Source of the DNA: Globomyces pollinis-pini
Taxonomy: Eukaryota > Chytridiomycota > Chytridiomycetes > Rhizophydiales > Globomycetaceae
Assembly: GCA_025399215.1 (NCBI GenBank)
Contig: MU621218.1
Span: 1-49,831 of the forward strand
Direction of reading: 5' to 3'
Length of the DNA: 49,831 nucleotides
The notes under the pieces were generated by a model. It did not search any database. It was not told where the DNA came from and saw nothing but the letters and a program-made list of their open reading frames with translations. Shown here piece by piece: positions 1 to 11,648 of the stretch; the first letter of the stretch is position 1, and each line of letters begins with the position of its first letter. The position numbers and the translations under genes are program-made.

Positions 1-25
1 ATATATATATATTTGAATGTATTTA

Positions 26-1489
26 TTATAACTTGGCCAATTTAGATTCATTTTTTACAATTGAGCCATTTGGAGATATATCAACGCGACCGCTTTGAAT
101 GGATACTTTGTCACGGACAACCTGATCAAAAAACTGCCCAATCCTTTGAAATGCAGTTTTGGAACTTTGTAAAAAATTAAAACTATGAAAAACGTGGCAT
201 TGTTCCTATGACTTTAGTAGTCGTTAATTTACTTGATAGACTTCTAAAAGAGTACCACATTTTAAATTTTCCTTGGATAATCGTTGATATAATGCAACAT
301 CTTCATCATATAATCGTTCGACTTCACCAACTTGGATCAAGATGGGGAGGTCAAGATCGGATAAACTTCAATAAGCACAAAATATAGAGTACCTTTTTGC
401 CCAAACCGGACTCACGTATTGTAAACGTAAAATCTCATTTGGAGCATATGCATTCATACGGTCACCAAATGTTATTCTTGAGCGGCTAGGAAGGATATCA
501 GTTTCTTTGTTTAATAAAAAACTTGGAAATGAATGTGTAAGATCGACCTTTTGTCAACGAGATGGATAGTCATACCCATGGCGATATCAGAATAGCACCA
601 GCTGGCATCGGTAGCGTATCTAGTTCACGAAGGAGAAGCAGGAGCGCCATGGCCAGTCCACCACCTGCACTAGAGCCACTGAAAACAATATTTTCAGGAA
701 GGTAACCACATTCAAGCAAATACATATACCCTGATAATGCGTCCTGTATGTTAATGTTGTCGCAAAGAGAATTTTAATTAGACATAAAATGTGTACATTA
801 TAGTTCAGATTTCTATGTACTTACAATTAATGAACATGGAAATTCATATTGAGGAGCTAAGCGGTAGGCAATCCCAAATGTTTGAGTTTTGGCAGTACTA
901 GCAATATAATATGCCATCTTACGTTCTAACTGAGGACTACCAAATATATATGCACCACTACAGTTTAGATGTAAACAGTTTACCCATGCAACATATACAC
1001 GACAGTGTTCTTGTCAGAATTTTCGCAGCTAACCCATTCCGCTTTAATCGTCCCATTTGGGTCTTTGCATGATATTGGAACGTGTTCCGATTTTTGAATA
1101 ATAAAATCAATTGCCTCTTGATAACTAGATATGAACGATTCATATAATAGTACCGACTGCAAGAGTCTTCCTTTACGATCGCTTTGAACGATGTATTCGG
1201 ATTGGGAAGTTTTGTCAAATCCTGAGCCATCAATAGACTATCAAAATTATTGTGTTTGTAGAGAACATAACGAATGGTATGAAAAAGAACATGAAATTTC
1301 AACGACCAGCTTGGCATTAAAGGACCTAGAAGGTTATTTCCATGATAAACCTTTAACATAAAATGAAGCTATTGATTGGAATATTGTAGGTAAATAAGGC
1401 GAAGCAAGACCAATAGTCTTTGCGATATTGATTATATATTCCATTGTCGTTTGGTCGACATTATACTGAGGTTTTTTTGAAGGATTCAT
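26..1489 (-). CDS. Alpha/beta hydrolase, HSL/GDXG family
   Basis: Likely esterase/lipase of the hormone-sensitive-lipase-like (alpha/beta hydrolase fold-3) family. Joined from eight exons; introns at 1326-1350, 1125-1153, 958-983, 744-824, 548-575, 366-392 and 206-232 leave exactly 407 codons (406 aa). The oxyanion motif HGGAYIFG forms only after the 958-983 intron is removed. Next come YRLAPQYEFP and the nucleophile elbow GSSAGG, where most of the family has GDSAGG. Late segments DLPILIQVGEVERLYDE and CHVFHSF fit the catalytic Asp and His regions. The start MNPSKKPQYN is the first ATG of the frame. It starts 79 bp from the divergent Cgi121 gene. The 744-824 intron (81 nt) is the only long one in the window. 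Substrate cannot be told. Confidence 0.88.
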
Positions 1490-1568
1490 ATAAATTGTCT
1501 AAAAGATGAGTTCAGTCACAAATTAAATTGATCAGTCTGGTCACAGGAAGAAAATACTTTGACTTTGA

Positions 1569-2178
1569 ATGAAGTTGATTGTTCCGACTTTACTCCATCA
1601 GTTGGATTTGAATGACAAGTCGGATTCTGGATCAAATTTAAATTTACATTTAATTCAAGTATCGGATGTGCAAAATCCAAAGGATATCATCACTGCTATG
1701 CGATCAAAAAATTCAAGTCTGATTGAATGTACTATCTTAGATGCTTCTCATATACTGTCTTTGTTCCAAATTAAAATGGCATGCTCAAAAGCTTACTTGA
1801 ATTTATCTCAGAAGAATTTAAAATCAAATTCTATTTTTGTATTCTTATTAGTTTTTGATGACTTTTAGACTGAAATTCTATATTCGTTTTCACCTGGAAG
1901 TAGTATATCAGATGCTTTCAAACACTTTGGACTCTCTGCTACGACAAAGCATATATTAATTCTTTATATAGCAAAGTCAGACGGACAAATCGTACCTTAC
2001 TTGTTGCTCATATTAGGAACTAGACAGTTTGAAATCTGTTATCAACGGTACTTTTTTGGATGATCTCAATTGGCAATCTGTAATCGACCACAAATTCATT
2101 AGCAATGTTTATCAAGTTAAAAACGATGATACTATAGAAACAAGCGTTTTATCAAAGATGGCACTACAAGGGGTTTAA
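1569..2178 (+). CDS. CGI121: Cgi121/TPRKB-like KEOPS (EKC) subunit
   Basis: Small subunit of the KEOPS complex, which makes the t6A base of ANN-decoding tRNAs; Cgi121/TPRKB binds the kinase-like subunit Bud32. Three exons with introns at 1839-1868 and 1992-2016 give 184 aa. The N-terminal half (HQLDLNDK, VQNPKDIITAMRSKNSSLIE, ILSLFQIKMACSKAYLNL) and the half after intron 1 (TEILYSFSPGSSISDAFKHF, then HILILYIAK) follow human TPRKB along its length, including the conserved TEI..SP...I..A...FG core. The C-terminus ends SVLSKMALQGV. Convergent with the SH3 membrane protein gene, stops 77 bp apart. Identification is from remembered family pattern. Confidence 0.88.
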
Positions 2179-2255
2179 ATTGTAAGATCAACATGAAAAT
2201 AAAGTGTTTTCATATTTAACTTTATTCTACCATTGACATTGCGGTCTTTCCATCT

Positions 2256-3518
2256 CTATATTGATGAAACGCATACCACTGGAAACAGTCCCGTCTCATC
2301 TGTAGTTTCGTTCTTTCCTTGTCCCCAACCATCTAAAATCATCTAATTTGCACCACTTACCAGCAAAGACACAAGAGATACTAATTTTATCACCTATATG
2401 AAGTGACATTTCATCTGGATTTGCTGCCTCGTAATCTTGAATGACTTGGCTAACATATACCGCCATTTTAGAATTGCTCTCTGGACTATTGGCTGCAATG
2501 CTACGACGCCGTATCATCACATTTGCATCCTGAATATTAGTGAAAAACTCTTACTGATGCAGTTGAGTTTCGAGTATCCTCTGATGCCTTGGAATCTTGT
2601 TTTCCGAAATTTGATGTACTTGGCTTAGTAGAAGATAATGCCATCTGAAGTGACTCCATGGATGGAGTCTGAAGAGTGGATGGGACTGACTTTTCATTGT
2701 TGGAAGGATTGATGGATGTCGAGATTCTTTTTGTTTTTGTTTTATCCTTTGGAGACTTACGGGAAAAATAGAAATATGCGAATGCGATGATTAGTAAGCA
2801 GCAGATTAACCCAACAACCAATGCAATCGTTAAATAGTTTGATGTGCTCGTAGAAGTTGAACCATTTGGTGATGCTCCGCTATCATCATTTATAGACTCT
2901 ATTCCGGAAAGGCAACATGGATCACCCTGTTGAGATTTACACCATTCATTGGCCGACTTGATTCCAGATTCATCATTTCCAAAACCACAATTTTTAGCTT
3001 CTAGTTTAATGGCAGGCACGCAAGTCTTTAAAGTTACGGAAGCGGAGCATATGGAGCTGATTGAATTTACAAAGTAACTTCTTTGGTTATTAATTGCCCA
3101 CCCAGGATTTTGGTCACATAGGTCTGGGTTAGAAAATGCAGCTTGTAAAGACATCAAGAAAGTCATACATGAAGAATAACAAATTTGTTGATTTGAAGTT
3201 TCTGTTTTACAAGTTGAATTTGATATATGTAACTGACATTCGAATGTTCGTAAATATCTTAAAGTAGCAGTTAACTTATTAGTTTGTAATTTTGTGACTA
3301 ATGAAGGACATTTAAATTTTTCTAATTGAGAAGTTAAATTTGAGTGAGATTTAACATTTGATTCCAAATCTTGAGCATTATCAACTTGAATATTTGAATA
3401 GACATTACAAATTGAGTTTGTATTGATTGATTGACAAGCTAATACTGAATTTAATATAAATCCTAAAGTTAATAAATTATAAATTTGATGTACCGAAAAA
3501 CACTAAAGAGACTTTCAT
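2256..3518 (-). CDS. Secreted-domain, single-TM, cytosolic SH3 protein
   Basis: Type I membrane protein of 392 aa from four exons (introns 3463-3493, 2530-2554, 2333-2360). Order: signal peptide MKVSLVFFGFILNSVLA (split by the first intron), an extracellular region with many cysteines, a Ser/Thr/Gly linker, one TM segment (TIALVVGLICCLLIIAFAYF), a basic stop-transfer region, a disordered tail, then an SH3 domain. The SH3 is complete only after splicing: VIQDYEAANPDEMSLHIGD, then GWGQGKN and ETGLFPVVCVSSI. Chitinous fungi, above all early-diverging ones, have many TM-SH3 proteins with Cys-rich ectodomains; a sensor or wall-to-cytoskeleton scaffold role is inference. A protein in this window (44268-45338) carries class-type PxxP motifs. 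Confidence 0.85.
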
Positions 3519-4413
3519 TATTTCTACGTATAATAACTAAAAATGAAAAAAGTTCTTTTAAGGTCATTTTGGCTCAATCCTTGAACGCCTCTGTTTGAAG
3601 TATTTTCGTACCCAAAAGCCATCAACCCATTGCCCCAATTCAGTGGCTTTTAAAGAATACTTTCTTTTGATTCTAGTCTTTGTTGAATTCTTACAAATTA
3701 TTATCTAATTGTTTGGTTTGAACATCATTCAATTTGTCAATTGTTTCATTCAATTTCCTATTCCACATTCAATTGTTTCATTAGACTATCAAATTGTTAT
3801 TAATTATCCATAGCATATATCTTCTTTCAATCACGTCAAAAATATTAATTTGTCTCTTTGGACGGATAAATCATTCCCTTTGGATTATCTTTTTGCACAC
3901 CCCAGTTTGATATTAATTCGGCAACTATCAACTTTATTTCTGAACCTACGACCGAAATAATTATAATTACTTCATAATGATGTTATAGTAGCCATTGAAG
4001 ATTTTCATTGTTAAATGCATCAAAGTGTTGATGTTTTTGAATCAAAGATACAATTTGAGGCAGTTATCCCCAGAATTTTCTGCAATAGAGACAGACATTC
4101 AGTTAGTTTTTAAACTAACGTGCTTCATTAAAATGAAGCATAACTGTGAAGGTGTCATGTGTGGTCGGCCGTATATAATGCCACTGTCAAATAGGGAACT
4201 AGCATGGTGAGTTTCAATGGAGTCAATCTTAGTTGCATAGAATCTAAACGAATAATTCCAAGACCAAGAAACAACAGAAAGATAAAAAATCCAATCCAAT
4301 GATATCACCAAAGACATGACAAGTTTTTGCGTTTGTGATCACCTTTTAGGTTCTTGCTGCGGTGGCTTGGTAAAGCATTGTGGGGCTTGGTTGAAGGATT
4401 TTTTACAATTCAA
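3519..4413. other. Intergenic, no gene seen; two adjacent dyads and a short direct repeat
   Basis: Divergent promoter region between the SH3 membrane protein and the M1 aminopeptidase. I see no exon chain that joins in frame. It holds a 14-nt direct repeat (tcaattgtttcatt, 3737-3750 and 3769-3782) and two perfect inverted repeats at 4102-4119 and 4121-4140. Open frames at 3995-4210 (+) and 4099-4317 (-) are low-complexity and resemble nothing known to me. Confidence 0.5.
4102..4140. repeat. Two perfect palindromes side by side
   Basis: gttagtttttaaactaac (4102-4119; 8-bp arms, 2-nt centre) is followed after one base by tgcttcattaaaatgaagca (4121-4140; 9-bp arms, 2-nt centre). Both are perfect. 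They lie about 275 bp upstream of the aminopeptidase ATG. They could be paired transcription-factor dyads or a cruciform; function unknown. Confidence 0.8.
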
Positions 4414-7405
4414 ATGTGTTGTAATGGAACAGTATCTGGTGTTGGATCTAATAGAGAAGTATTACCAAAGAACGTAAAACCTTCCAATTATAATGTTACT
4501 ATTGTTCCCGGCTTGGAATCTTTAAAGTTTACTGGTCAAGTATCAATTAGGTAAGACTTTGTGTATCTCTAATATTAGCTTGACTGTTACCGAACCTACA
4601 AAAACTATTGTTTGCAATGCGAATGAATTAATCGTATCTTCAGCATCTGTTACTGCACTTCGAGTTGAACCAGGGGGTTTAGATAAAGTCGCACATTGGC
4701 CAAAAAATCCAACCACTCATCGTTCTCAGCAACAAGCAATCAGTATCACTTTGCAGAAGGAGGCAGAAACTGTCACTCTAGAGTTTGAACATGAGATTCC
4801 AGTTACTTCAAACGTTGTTTTGTTCATGGAGTTTGAAGGTATCCACAACGATAAGATGTGCGGATTCTACAGATCTGGTTATACAAATGACAAGGGAGAA
4901 AAAAAGTTCCTTGTAGTGACTCAGTAGTGCTTGTTTTCAATTAACCTTAGATTTGAAGCAACAGATTGTAGACGATGCTTCCCATGTTGGGATGAACCTA
5001 ATTTGAAAGCAACATTTGACATTACCTTAAATGTGCCACAAGATCGAACGGCTCTCTCCAACATGAATGTGATTGAGGAGTCTACCATTGATATTGGTAC
5101 AAAGACTTTAAAATCAATCAAATTTGCTAAAACTCCAATCATGAGCACTTACTTGGTAGCATTGTGCGTAGGTGAATTCGACTATTTGGAAGCTGTTGCT
5201 AACCCAACCAGCCCAGCAGATGCAAAACCTATCACATGTAGAGTTTACACATTAAAAGGACAGAAAGAGATGGGCCGTTTTGGTTTAGGTGTTTGCACAA
5301 AAACTCTTGAGTTTTTCTCCAAATACTTTGATGTTGCATATCCTTTGCCAAAAATGGATATGATTGCCATTCCTGATTTTGGTGCAGGTGCTATGGAAAA
5401 TTGGGGTCTTGTAAGTCTCTACTTAAATTTATGACGTATGATAGGTAACATATAGAGAGACTGCTCTTCTATACGATCCTGCCAAGAGTAGTGCAGCTGC
5501 AAAACAACGAGTAGCTTACGTTGTGGGACATGAATTGGCCCATCAATGGTTTGGTAACTTGGTTACTATGGACTGGTGGTCTGAATTATGGGTAAACTGC
5601 ATAACTATAATAACTATAGTTAAATGAAGGATTTGCCACCTTTGTAGGTTGGTTGGCAGTGGATCATGTATTTCCAGAGTGGAATGTGTTCACCTCATTC
5701 GTGTCTGGTGACTTTGCTTCTGGTGTTGGTTTAGACAGTTTAAGATCTTCCCATCCAATTGAAGTAGAAGTCAAAAGTCCCTCTGAAGTTGCACAAATCT
5801 TTGATGCAATTTCTTATTCAAAAGGTGCGTCTGTGATTCGTATGCTGAACTCCTTCGTGGGTGGTGATAAGTTTGCGGCCGGAGTTACAGCTTATTTGAA
5901 AAAACATGCTTTTTCAAATGCTACAACTAGAGACCTTTGGGCTTCTTTGGCGATCTCTTCTGGAAAGGATATCGATTCAATGATGTACGCTTGGACTCGT
6001 GAAGTTGGATATCCTATGATCACCGTTGAAGATGAAGTCTTTGACAGTGCTAAGCAGGAACTAACTGTTACTCTATCTCAAAAAAGATTTTTGTCTTCAG
6101 GTGATTTAACTGCTGAAGAAGAAAAGAAGTCGCCGAACTGGTTCATTCCAATTGCTGTTGTCACCAACAACAATCTTAAGACGCCTACCATTCATACTCT
6201 GGTAGAAAAATCAGGAAAAATCACCTTCCCATACTCTGAAGGTCCAAATAGCTTTTGGAAACTGAATTTCACTGTTAGTGGGTTCTACCGTGTACTTTAT
6301 AGCCCAAGTCAACTGGAACGGTTAGGACGCGCATTGGAAAATAACTTGAACGACTTTTCTACAGAAGACCGAATTGGAATTATTTCTGATGCATTTGCTT
6401 TTGCGCGTGCTGGTATGACCGTTTTATATATTAATTCTAGGTCTTGGTAGCACATCAGGTGCTTTAGAAATTCTTAAAAGCTACAAAAATGAAGAAGATG
6501 GAATGTAAGATTTTCTTTAATTAAATTGTAGGGTTTTAGAGGAAATTGCCTCTCGTTTTACAATTATGAAGAAAGTTTGGTTTAAAAACGAAAGTGCAAT
6601 CGACGGTTTGAATCAACTTGAGCGATCTATTTTCTCATCAAAAGTGACTTCCATGGGTTACGAGTATCCAGCGACCGATGATCACTTGACTGTTCTTAAG
6701 CGTAACTGTGTTATTGCATCTGCTGTTGGAGCTAAAGACCCATTAGTCATTGCGGAACTCAAAAACCGATTCGTTAAGTACATCAAAGGTGATTCAACCG
6801 CATTCCATGCAAATTTGCGTAATAGTGTTTTTAAGTCAGTACTTAGCCACTCTAATAACCCTGCGGAAGATTGGGAAGCTGTGTTTAATATCTACAAGAA
6901 CGCTGCCACTGCAGACGAACGAATTGCTGCTTTGGGATCTCTAGGTGCAATTAACGATATGAAAATTGTCCACCGTATTCTGAATGAGATTACATTGGAC
7001 TCGGACATAGTTAAACTTCAAGATACAATGTATCCTGTGGCATCCATTGCAACACAATGCCCACTGAAAGAGGAGGCATTAGAATATCTCTGGGTTTGGT
7101 GTACGTCCAACTGGCCAACACTGTTCGAGAAACTCTCACCTTCCCTTTCATTATTAGGACGTGTCCTTAGTTACTCAGTCAACCAAAATCTTGGTGAAGA
7201 CTTTGCACAAAGGGTAGAAGCTTGGGCTCGAGGAGATGAATTGGCTACAGAAGAAGAGAAAGCTGTCAGAGTCAAACAAGTCACATATGCTCAGCGGCCA
7301 CTTGACCAAAGTCTTGAAAGCTTACGTAGTGCCAGTAAATGGAACGAACGCGAAACTGCAAATGTCAGTCAATGGCTTCTATTGAATGGATTCTCTAAAC
7401 TTTAG
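4414..7405 (+). CDS. M1-family zinc aminopeptidase (puromycin-sensitive/Ape2 type)
   Basis: Metallo-aminopeptidase, probably cytosolic, trimming N-terminal residues from peptides. Seven exons (introns 4551-4578, 4924-4950, 5411-5444, 5592-5619, 6413-6440, 6505-6531) give 939 aa. Motifs in order: [17 protein letters not shown] at the N-terminus; [18 protein letters not shown]; the substrate-binding GAMENWG; the zinc site HELAHQW with third ligand in LNEGFATF. The exon break falls between the HExxH helix and NEGF. The C-terminal half is the helical ERAP1-like domain. The open frame runs up to 4354, but there the codon is TTG; the first in-frame ATG is 4414 (MCCNGTVSG), which has no signal peptide. 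It is longer than yeast Ape2. Confidence 0.93.
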
Positions 7406-7963
7406 TGGTGGTATGATCAGTTTAGTTTCACATTAACATAATAAAGAACTTTTGATTTGTGATACGTGTCCCACATCAGCTGTGTGTTTGGAAATGTGAT
7501 TGTTGTGGTACGGTTTAATGATGTCATCGAGGCTGATGAGTTAAAAATCAATTTTTATGAAACTCATACAACAGTAACTGAGACCGTCGTCGATCAAGAT
7601 CGCCGAATATGCAGTGAAAGATTAGTTCTGGTGACACTGTGATCAAAATCTTCAAACCAACCAACAGTGACTTAAAAGCTCATCACGTCACTGGTGTGTC
7701 CAATAATTACACGTGGAGACTTTAGATTTACAAGAGTATAAGTAGTAAATATTTAGATCTAACGTGTATATTAAGCGACAGTATTTACACGGACATATTG
7801 TACTGGTGAAATTGTGTTAAGAACCAACTAAGAGGCTTACGACTATGACGATGACAAGAAGGCTGCTCAGGCGTCTTTGTATTAAATTGAAACCATGACG
7901 GAGAAAGGTGAGGCGTTCACCCATTTAAAAAAACATTTTTCCTCAAAATTTACCAAAAAAACA
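7406..7963. other. Intergenic, promoter of 5-aminolevulinate synthase
   Basis: About 560 bp without a supportable gene. It contains a half-matching CRE-like site (tgatgtca near 7513) and cacgtca near 7684. An acidic stretch at 7841-7885 (DYDDDKKAAQASLY then stop) reads like a gene tail, but I find no upstream exon that joins to it. Confidence 0.4.
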
Positions 7964-9705
7964 ATGCAAATGGAAGTAATTCTAAACGCAGTGAAGAACT
8001 GTCCGTATCTTGCCCGTACCCCTGTCACCAAGCTTCGTAAACTCAACTCTGTTCCTCCGTCAAGAGTTAGAGGTTTAGCTTCCATCGCTGCTCCAAATGC
8101 GCTACTCGCTAAAGCTACCAAATGCCCTGTCATGAACCCTGCTTTGAAAACTCGTGCTGCTACCATCTCTACCTCATCCAAATGTCCCTATGCTACCACT
8201 GTTGATGATATGAGTTTTGTTGGGCCAGCCGGCCGAGTGTCTTCTTATTTGGATCCAAATGCTCCTCACAACAAGGGAGTTGGTAATCATTATTGTGTCT
8301 AATTGTTAGTTTTGCCTCATGCTGCTACCTCTGAGCATAAAAAAGATGGCCTCTTTGACTATGAAACCTTTTACAATCAAGAATTGGAAAAGAAGAAGAA
8401 TGATAGATCCTATCGTTACTTCAACAATATTAATCGCCTCGCTCAAAAGTACCCTTCAGCTCATACTGGTACTGGCGAACATGTGACCGTCTGGTGCTCA
8501 AATGACTACTTGGGAATGAGTAAACATCCAGAAGTTCTTGAAAACATGAAGTAATACAAGTTTTCTTTAATCTTTTTAGGCAAACTCTCGATATGTATGG
8601 AGCTGGTGCTGGTGGAACCCGAAACATTGCTGGAAATGCGCAATTACATTTGACTTTGGAAAAGGAACTTGCTGAGTTACACAAGAAGGATGCTGCGCTT
8701 GTTTTTTCTTCGTGTTTTGTTGCAAATGATGCTACTCTCTCTACTTTAGCTGGGAAGTTGCCAGGGTGTGTAATTTTTTCTGATTCTTCCAATCATGCTT
8801 CTATGATTCAAGGAATCCGTCACTCTGGTGCCAAAAAACATGTTTTCCGCCACAACGATGTTGCTCACTTGGAATCTCTTTTGAAAATGTATGATATTAA
8901 CACCCCAAAATTAATCGCGTATGAATCTGTGTATTCTATGTGTGGCTCATTGGGTCCAATTAAAGAGTTCACTGCTCTTGCAAAGAAGTACAATGCAATT
9001 ACTTTTTGTGATGAAGTACATGCTGTTGGAATGTATGGAAAGACTGGTGCTGGTGTAGCGGAATATATTGAAGCTATGGAAGGCATTGATATCATTACCG
9101 GTACCCTCGGAAAGGCATTTGGTGTGGTTGGTGGATATATCGCCGCCTCCGCAGCTCTTGTTGACATGATTCGTTCTTACGCTCCTGGGTTTATTTTTAC
9201 CACTTCACTCCCTCCCGTTGTTGTTTCCGGTGCTCTCACTTCCATTCGTCATTTGAAAGCATCTGAAGTTGAACGTTCTGGACAACAATTGAATACTCGT
9301 GCTTTAAAATCTATTTTGGGAGAAAAGGGGATTCCTGCAATCCCTAACCCATCTCACATCGTACCAGTCCTTGTTGGTGATGCCGAAACTGCCAAATCAA
9401 TTTCTGATGAGTTGTTGTACAAATACAAAATCTATGTTCAATCAATCAACTTCCCAACTGTTGCTGTTGGTGAAGAAAGACTTCGAATCACTCCTACCCC
9501 TGGCCACAATGAAAAACATATGGATCACTTGGTTAATGCGTTGTCAACGATTTGGGAAGAACGTGGTTTGAAATACGTTGATGATTGGGCCAAAGAAGGA
9601 TCACCTTTGGGAGTTGGCTCCAAGTGTGTTCCGCAACTAGTCCGTTCTGTTGATTTGGTTAACGTGCCTTCCTTGAACACTGTTCAACGTCCAGTAGCTG
9701 TTTGA
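7964..9705 (+). CDS. HEM1: 5-aminolevulinate synthase, mitochondrial
   Basis: PLP enzyme condensing glycine with succinyl-CoA, the first step of heme synthesis in the mitochondrial matrix. Three exons (introns 8283-8309, 8551-8579) give 561 aa. The presequence carries three Cys-Pro heme-regulatory motifs: NCPYLA, KCPVMN and KCPYAT. The catalytic core is complete: [41 protein letters not shown] and the PLP-lysine site [15 protein letters not shown] prefer the ATG at 7964 ([10 protein letters not shown]), which fits fungal homologues and has a good context; an in-frame ATG at 7895 would add 23 residues. The heme motifs suggest heme feedback on import or stability. Confidence 0.96.
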
Positions 9706-10016
9706 ATAAAAATTCCAGTCTGATTGAAAATTCGTTTTTATTGGTGTTTATTGTTCAGTGACATGTCCTAGTATTTAAATAAGGATGGGTTCCGAACAGA
9801 AACCATTGTTTCGGAATCACTTCCGATGGCGATTCCTAAATAGACGCAAGGGACCATTAACTGATGTTATTCAAACTGAGCTTATACAAATCCGTCTGTA
9901 CAAATTCTATACCTTAATTAGCTCACAGTGAGGTTGAGTAGATTGATTTCCAAAAAATTGAGATTTAGATCAAAACAAAACACGCTTAATTTTTACTGTT
10001 AAATTTCGAACCATTG
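9706..10016. other. Short intergenic region
   Basis: 3' end of the 5-aminolevulinate synthase gene and promoter of the channel gene. An ATG-started 48-residue frame (9785-9931, begins MGSEQKPLFRN) lies here; it is too short to support and matches nothing I know. Confidence 0.35.
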
Positions 10017-11500
10017 ATGCTTGATCCTTTATCGTCATCATTTAGCTTGAATACTGGATCATCAGCAGCGAACAGTGCAAGGAACTCCATATTTTTAAGG
10101 TTTTAATTAGAAAGATTAAACCATTAGTGCTGTTTCACTAAATGAAAATGAGGTGGAGAAACCAGATATGAAATCAAACTATCAGCAAAAAATATTTGAA
10201 CTGACTGAAAGTGTCGGTTTTGGAGTCATCATTTTTGTATTCATCTTCATCAACACGATTGTCATCAGTTTTGAAGTATCTGAAGAATCTGATCGTTACT
10301 ATGGTTTTGATAGCAAACAGCTAAAATTAGGGTATTATCTACAATCGATTGATTCAATCTGTGTTGGGATATTTATACTTGAATTGTTTCTACGTATCTT
10401 TGCTTGGAGAACAAAGTTCTTTAACTCCTGGTGGCATACATTTGGTAAAACGACTTGTCAATACTTATCGATTACTAGATTTGTTCCTCGTTATATTAAG
10501 TTTAACAACAATCATTCTCCCACACATATCAATTACTTTCCAATCTCCAAATGTTCTGGCATTAGTAACAACGTGACAGTATTTCTCAGTTATTAGATTC
10601 GAATGGCAAGGAGTTTAAGAATTATTCGCACAGTTAGGACGCTAGGAAAATTTCAAGTAAGTGTATTATCTATTTTATCATCTAGTTTGTCAAATCTATC
10701 AAGATGATTATTGATACATTAATGCACTCAGTACAGGTATTTCTATTCCAATTCTAAGAGATAGGCAATGTCTGTTATTCTATTTGTATCCGTCATTGTG
10801 TTTTGTAAATATCTACAGCTGATTATTGTACAGATATATATACAGTGTTAGGAGTTTTAGCATTTTCAAAGGTAGATCCGTACCGATTTCAAAGCTTGTC
10901 ATCTTCATACGTGGTCTTTTTGCAAGTACTCTCGTTAGATTTATGGTCAGACACGTAAGGAATTAGTACAGTCTCATTTTCAATTTAGTGCAATTGATAA
11001 CAAGCAAGTCGCACCTGGAATGCTTTACATGTTTTATTCTTTCATAATTATCCAAGCATTTGTTTTATTGAAGTAACGAACTATTTTATTGAATATTTAT
11101 TTTAGTCTGTTAACTGCAGTCATTGTGGATAATTTGGCCGCCTTGAGAAAGAATATTGGACACCACATGAAGAAATCAAAAAAATGGGTAAGATAAGATG
11201 AAATGATTGATAACAACATAGTCCAATCTGGCTAAAAAGTCCTATACAAAGATGGTAAACCCATTCCACTAAATTTAGAGAAAAAATAAGTCAAGGATAA
11301 TAAGAACGGAAAATCAGGAAGAATCGCTCAACTTTGATCAATACTATTCTAAAGACACACCTTGGAAATCCAAAGAATTGATAACATCGTACTTGATGAA
11401 TTTGGCTGCACTAGAACACAACATGAATCTACACAGTCGACATGAACAATTACTTGAAGAGTTAGTTGGTTTACTACAAAAAGACAAACTCAATAATTAA
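10017..11500 (+). CDS. CatSper-like one-domain voltage-gated cation channel
   Basis: Six-TM voltage-gated channel subunit, 392 aa from eleven exons; all ten introns are 24-34 nt and together leave exactly 393 codons. S1 is FGVIIFVFIFINTIVISFEV, S2 ICVGIFILELFLRIFAW, S3 DLFLVILSLTTIILP. S4 is IRMARSLRIIRTVRTLGKF, with five arginines at every third place. S5 lies around AMSVILFVSVIVFYIYTVLG. The pore loop reads VVFLQVLSLDLWSD and S6 ends LLNLLTAVIVDNLAAL. The short filter with one acidic residue before Trp resembles CatSper (T-x-D-x-W) rather than a four-domain channel, and the tail from about residue 330 is coiled-coil-like, as in CatSper subunits. Exon 1 (MLDPLSSSF) joins through the intron 10100-10127; the continuous frame has only a GTG start. 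Such channels would assemble as tetramers and carry calcium. Bacterial-type NaV-like or other fungal one-domain channels are the alternatives. Confidence 0.82.
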
Positions 11501-11648
11501 TATTTAATGAATCAATAAACCCTATTTTGTGTCATTTTGCTTGTAGTTTGAAGTTTCAGTTGAAAGGCTGTTTTTGAGTCCTTCTTTAGCCACCGTAAAA
11601 GTTCTCCCCAAAAAACAACAACCAAAAAATTATAATTTCTTGCTACAA

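Noticed and set aside
1132..1162. A 20-nt intron in the alpha/beta hydrolase gene
   Set aside because: A 29-nt intron at 1125-1153 with a TATCTAG acceptor also restores the frame and fits the size of all others, so the ultra-short option is not needed.
958..1359. 133-codon minus-strand frame taken as a gene
   Set aside because: It reads through three introns of the alpha/beta hydrolase; only parts of it are true exon.
4354..4413. N-terminal extension of the aminopeptidase (LRWLGKALWGLVEG...)
   Set aside because: Its first codon is TTG, not ATG, and the extension does not look like family sequence.
7841..7885. Acidic DYDDDK stretch resembling a FLAG-like tag
   Set aside because: It lacks the exact DYKDDDDK codons, has no ATG and is followed by native sequence; coincidence or an unplaced exon.
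8430..8792. 120-codon minus-strand frame inside the 5-aminolevulinate synthase gene
   Set aside because: Antisense shadow of a strongly conserved coding exon.
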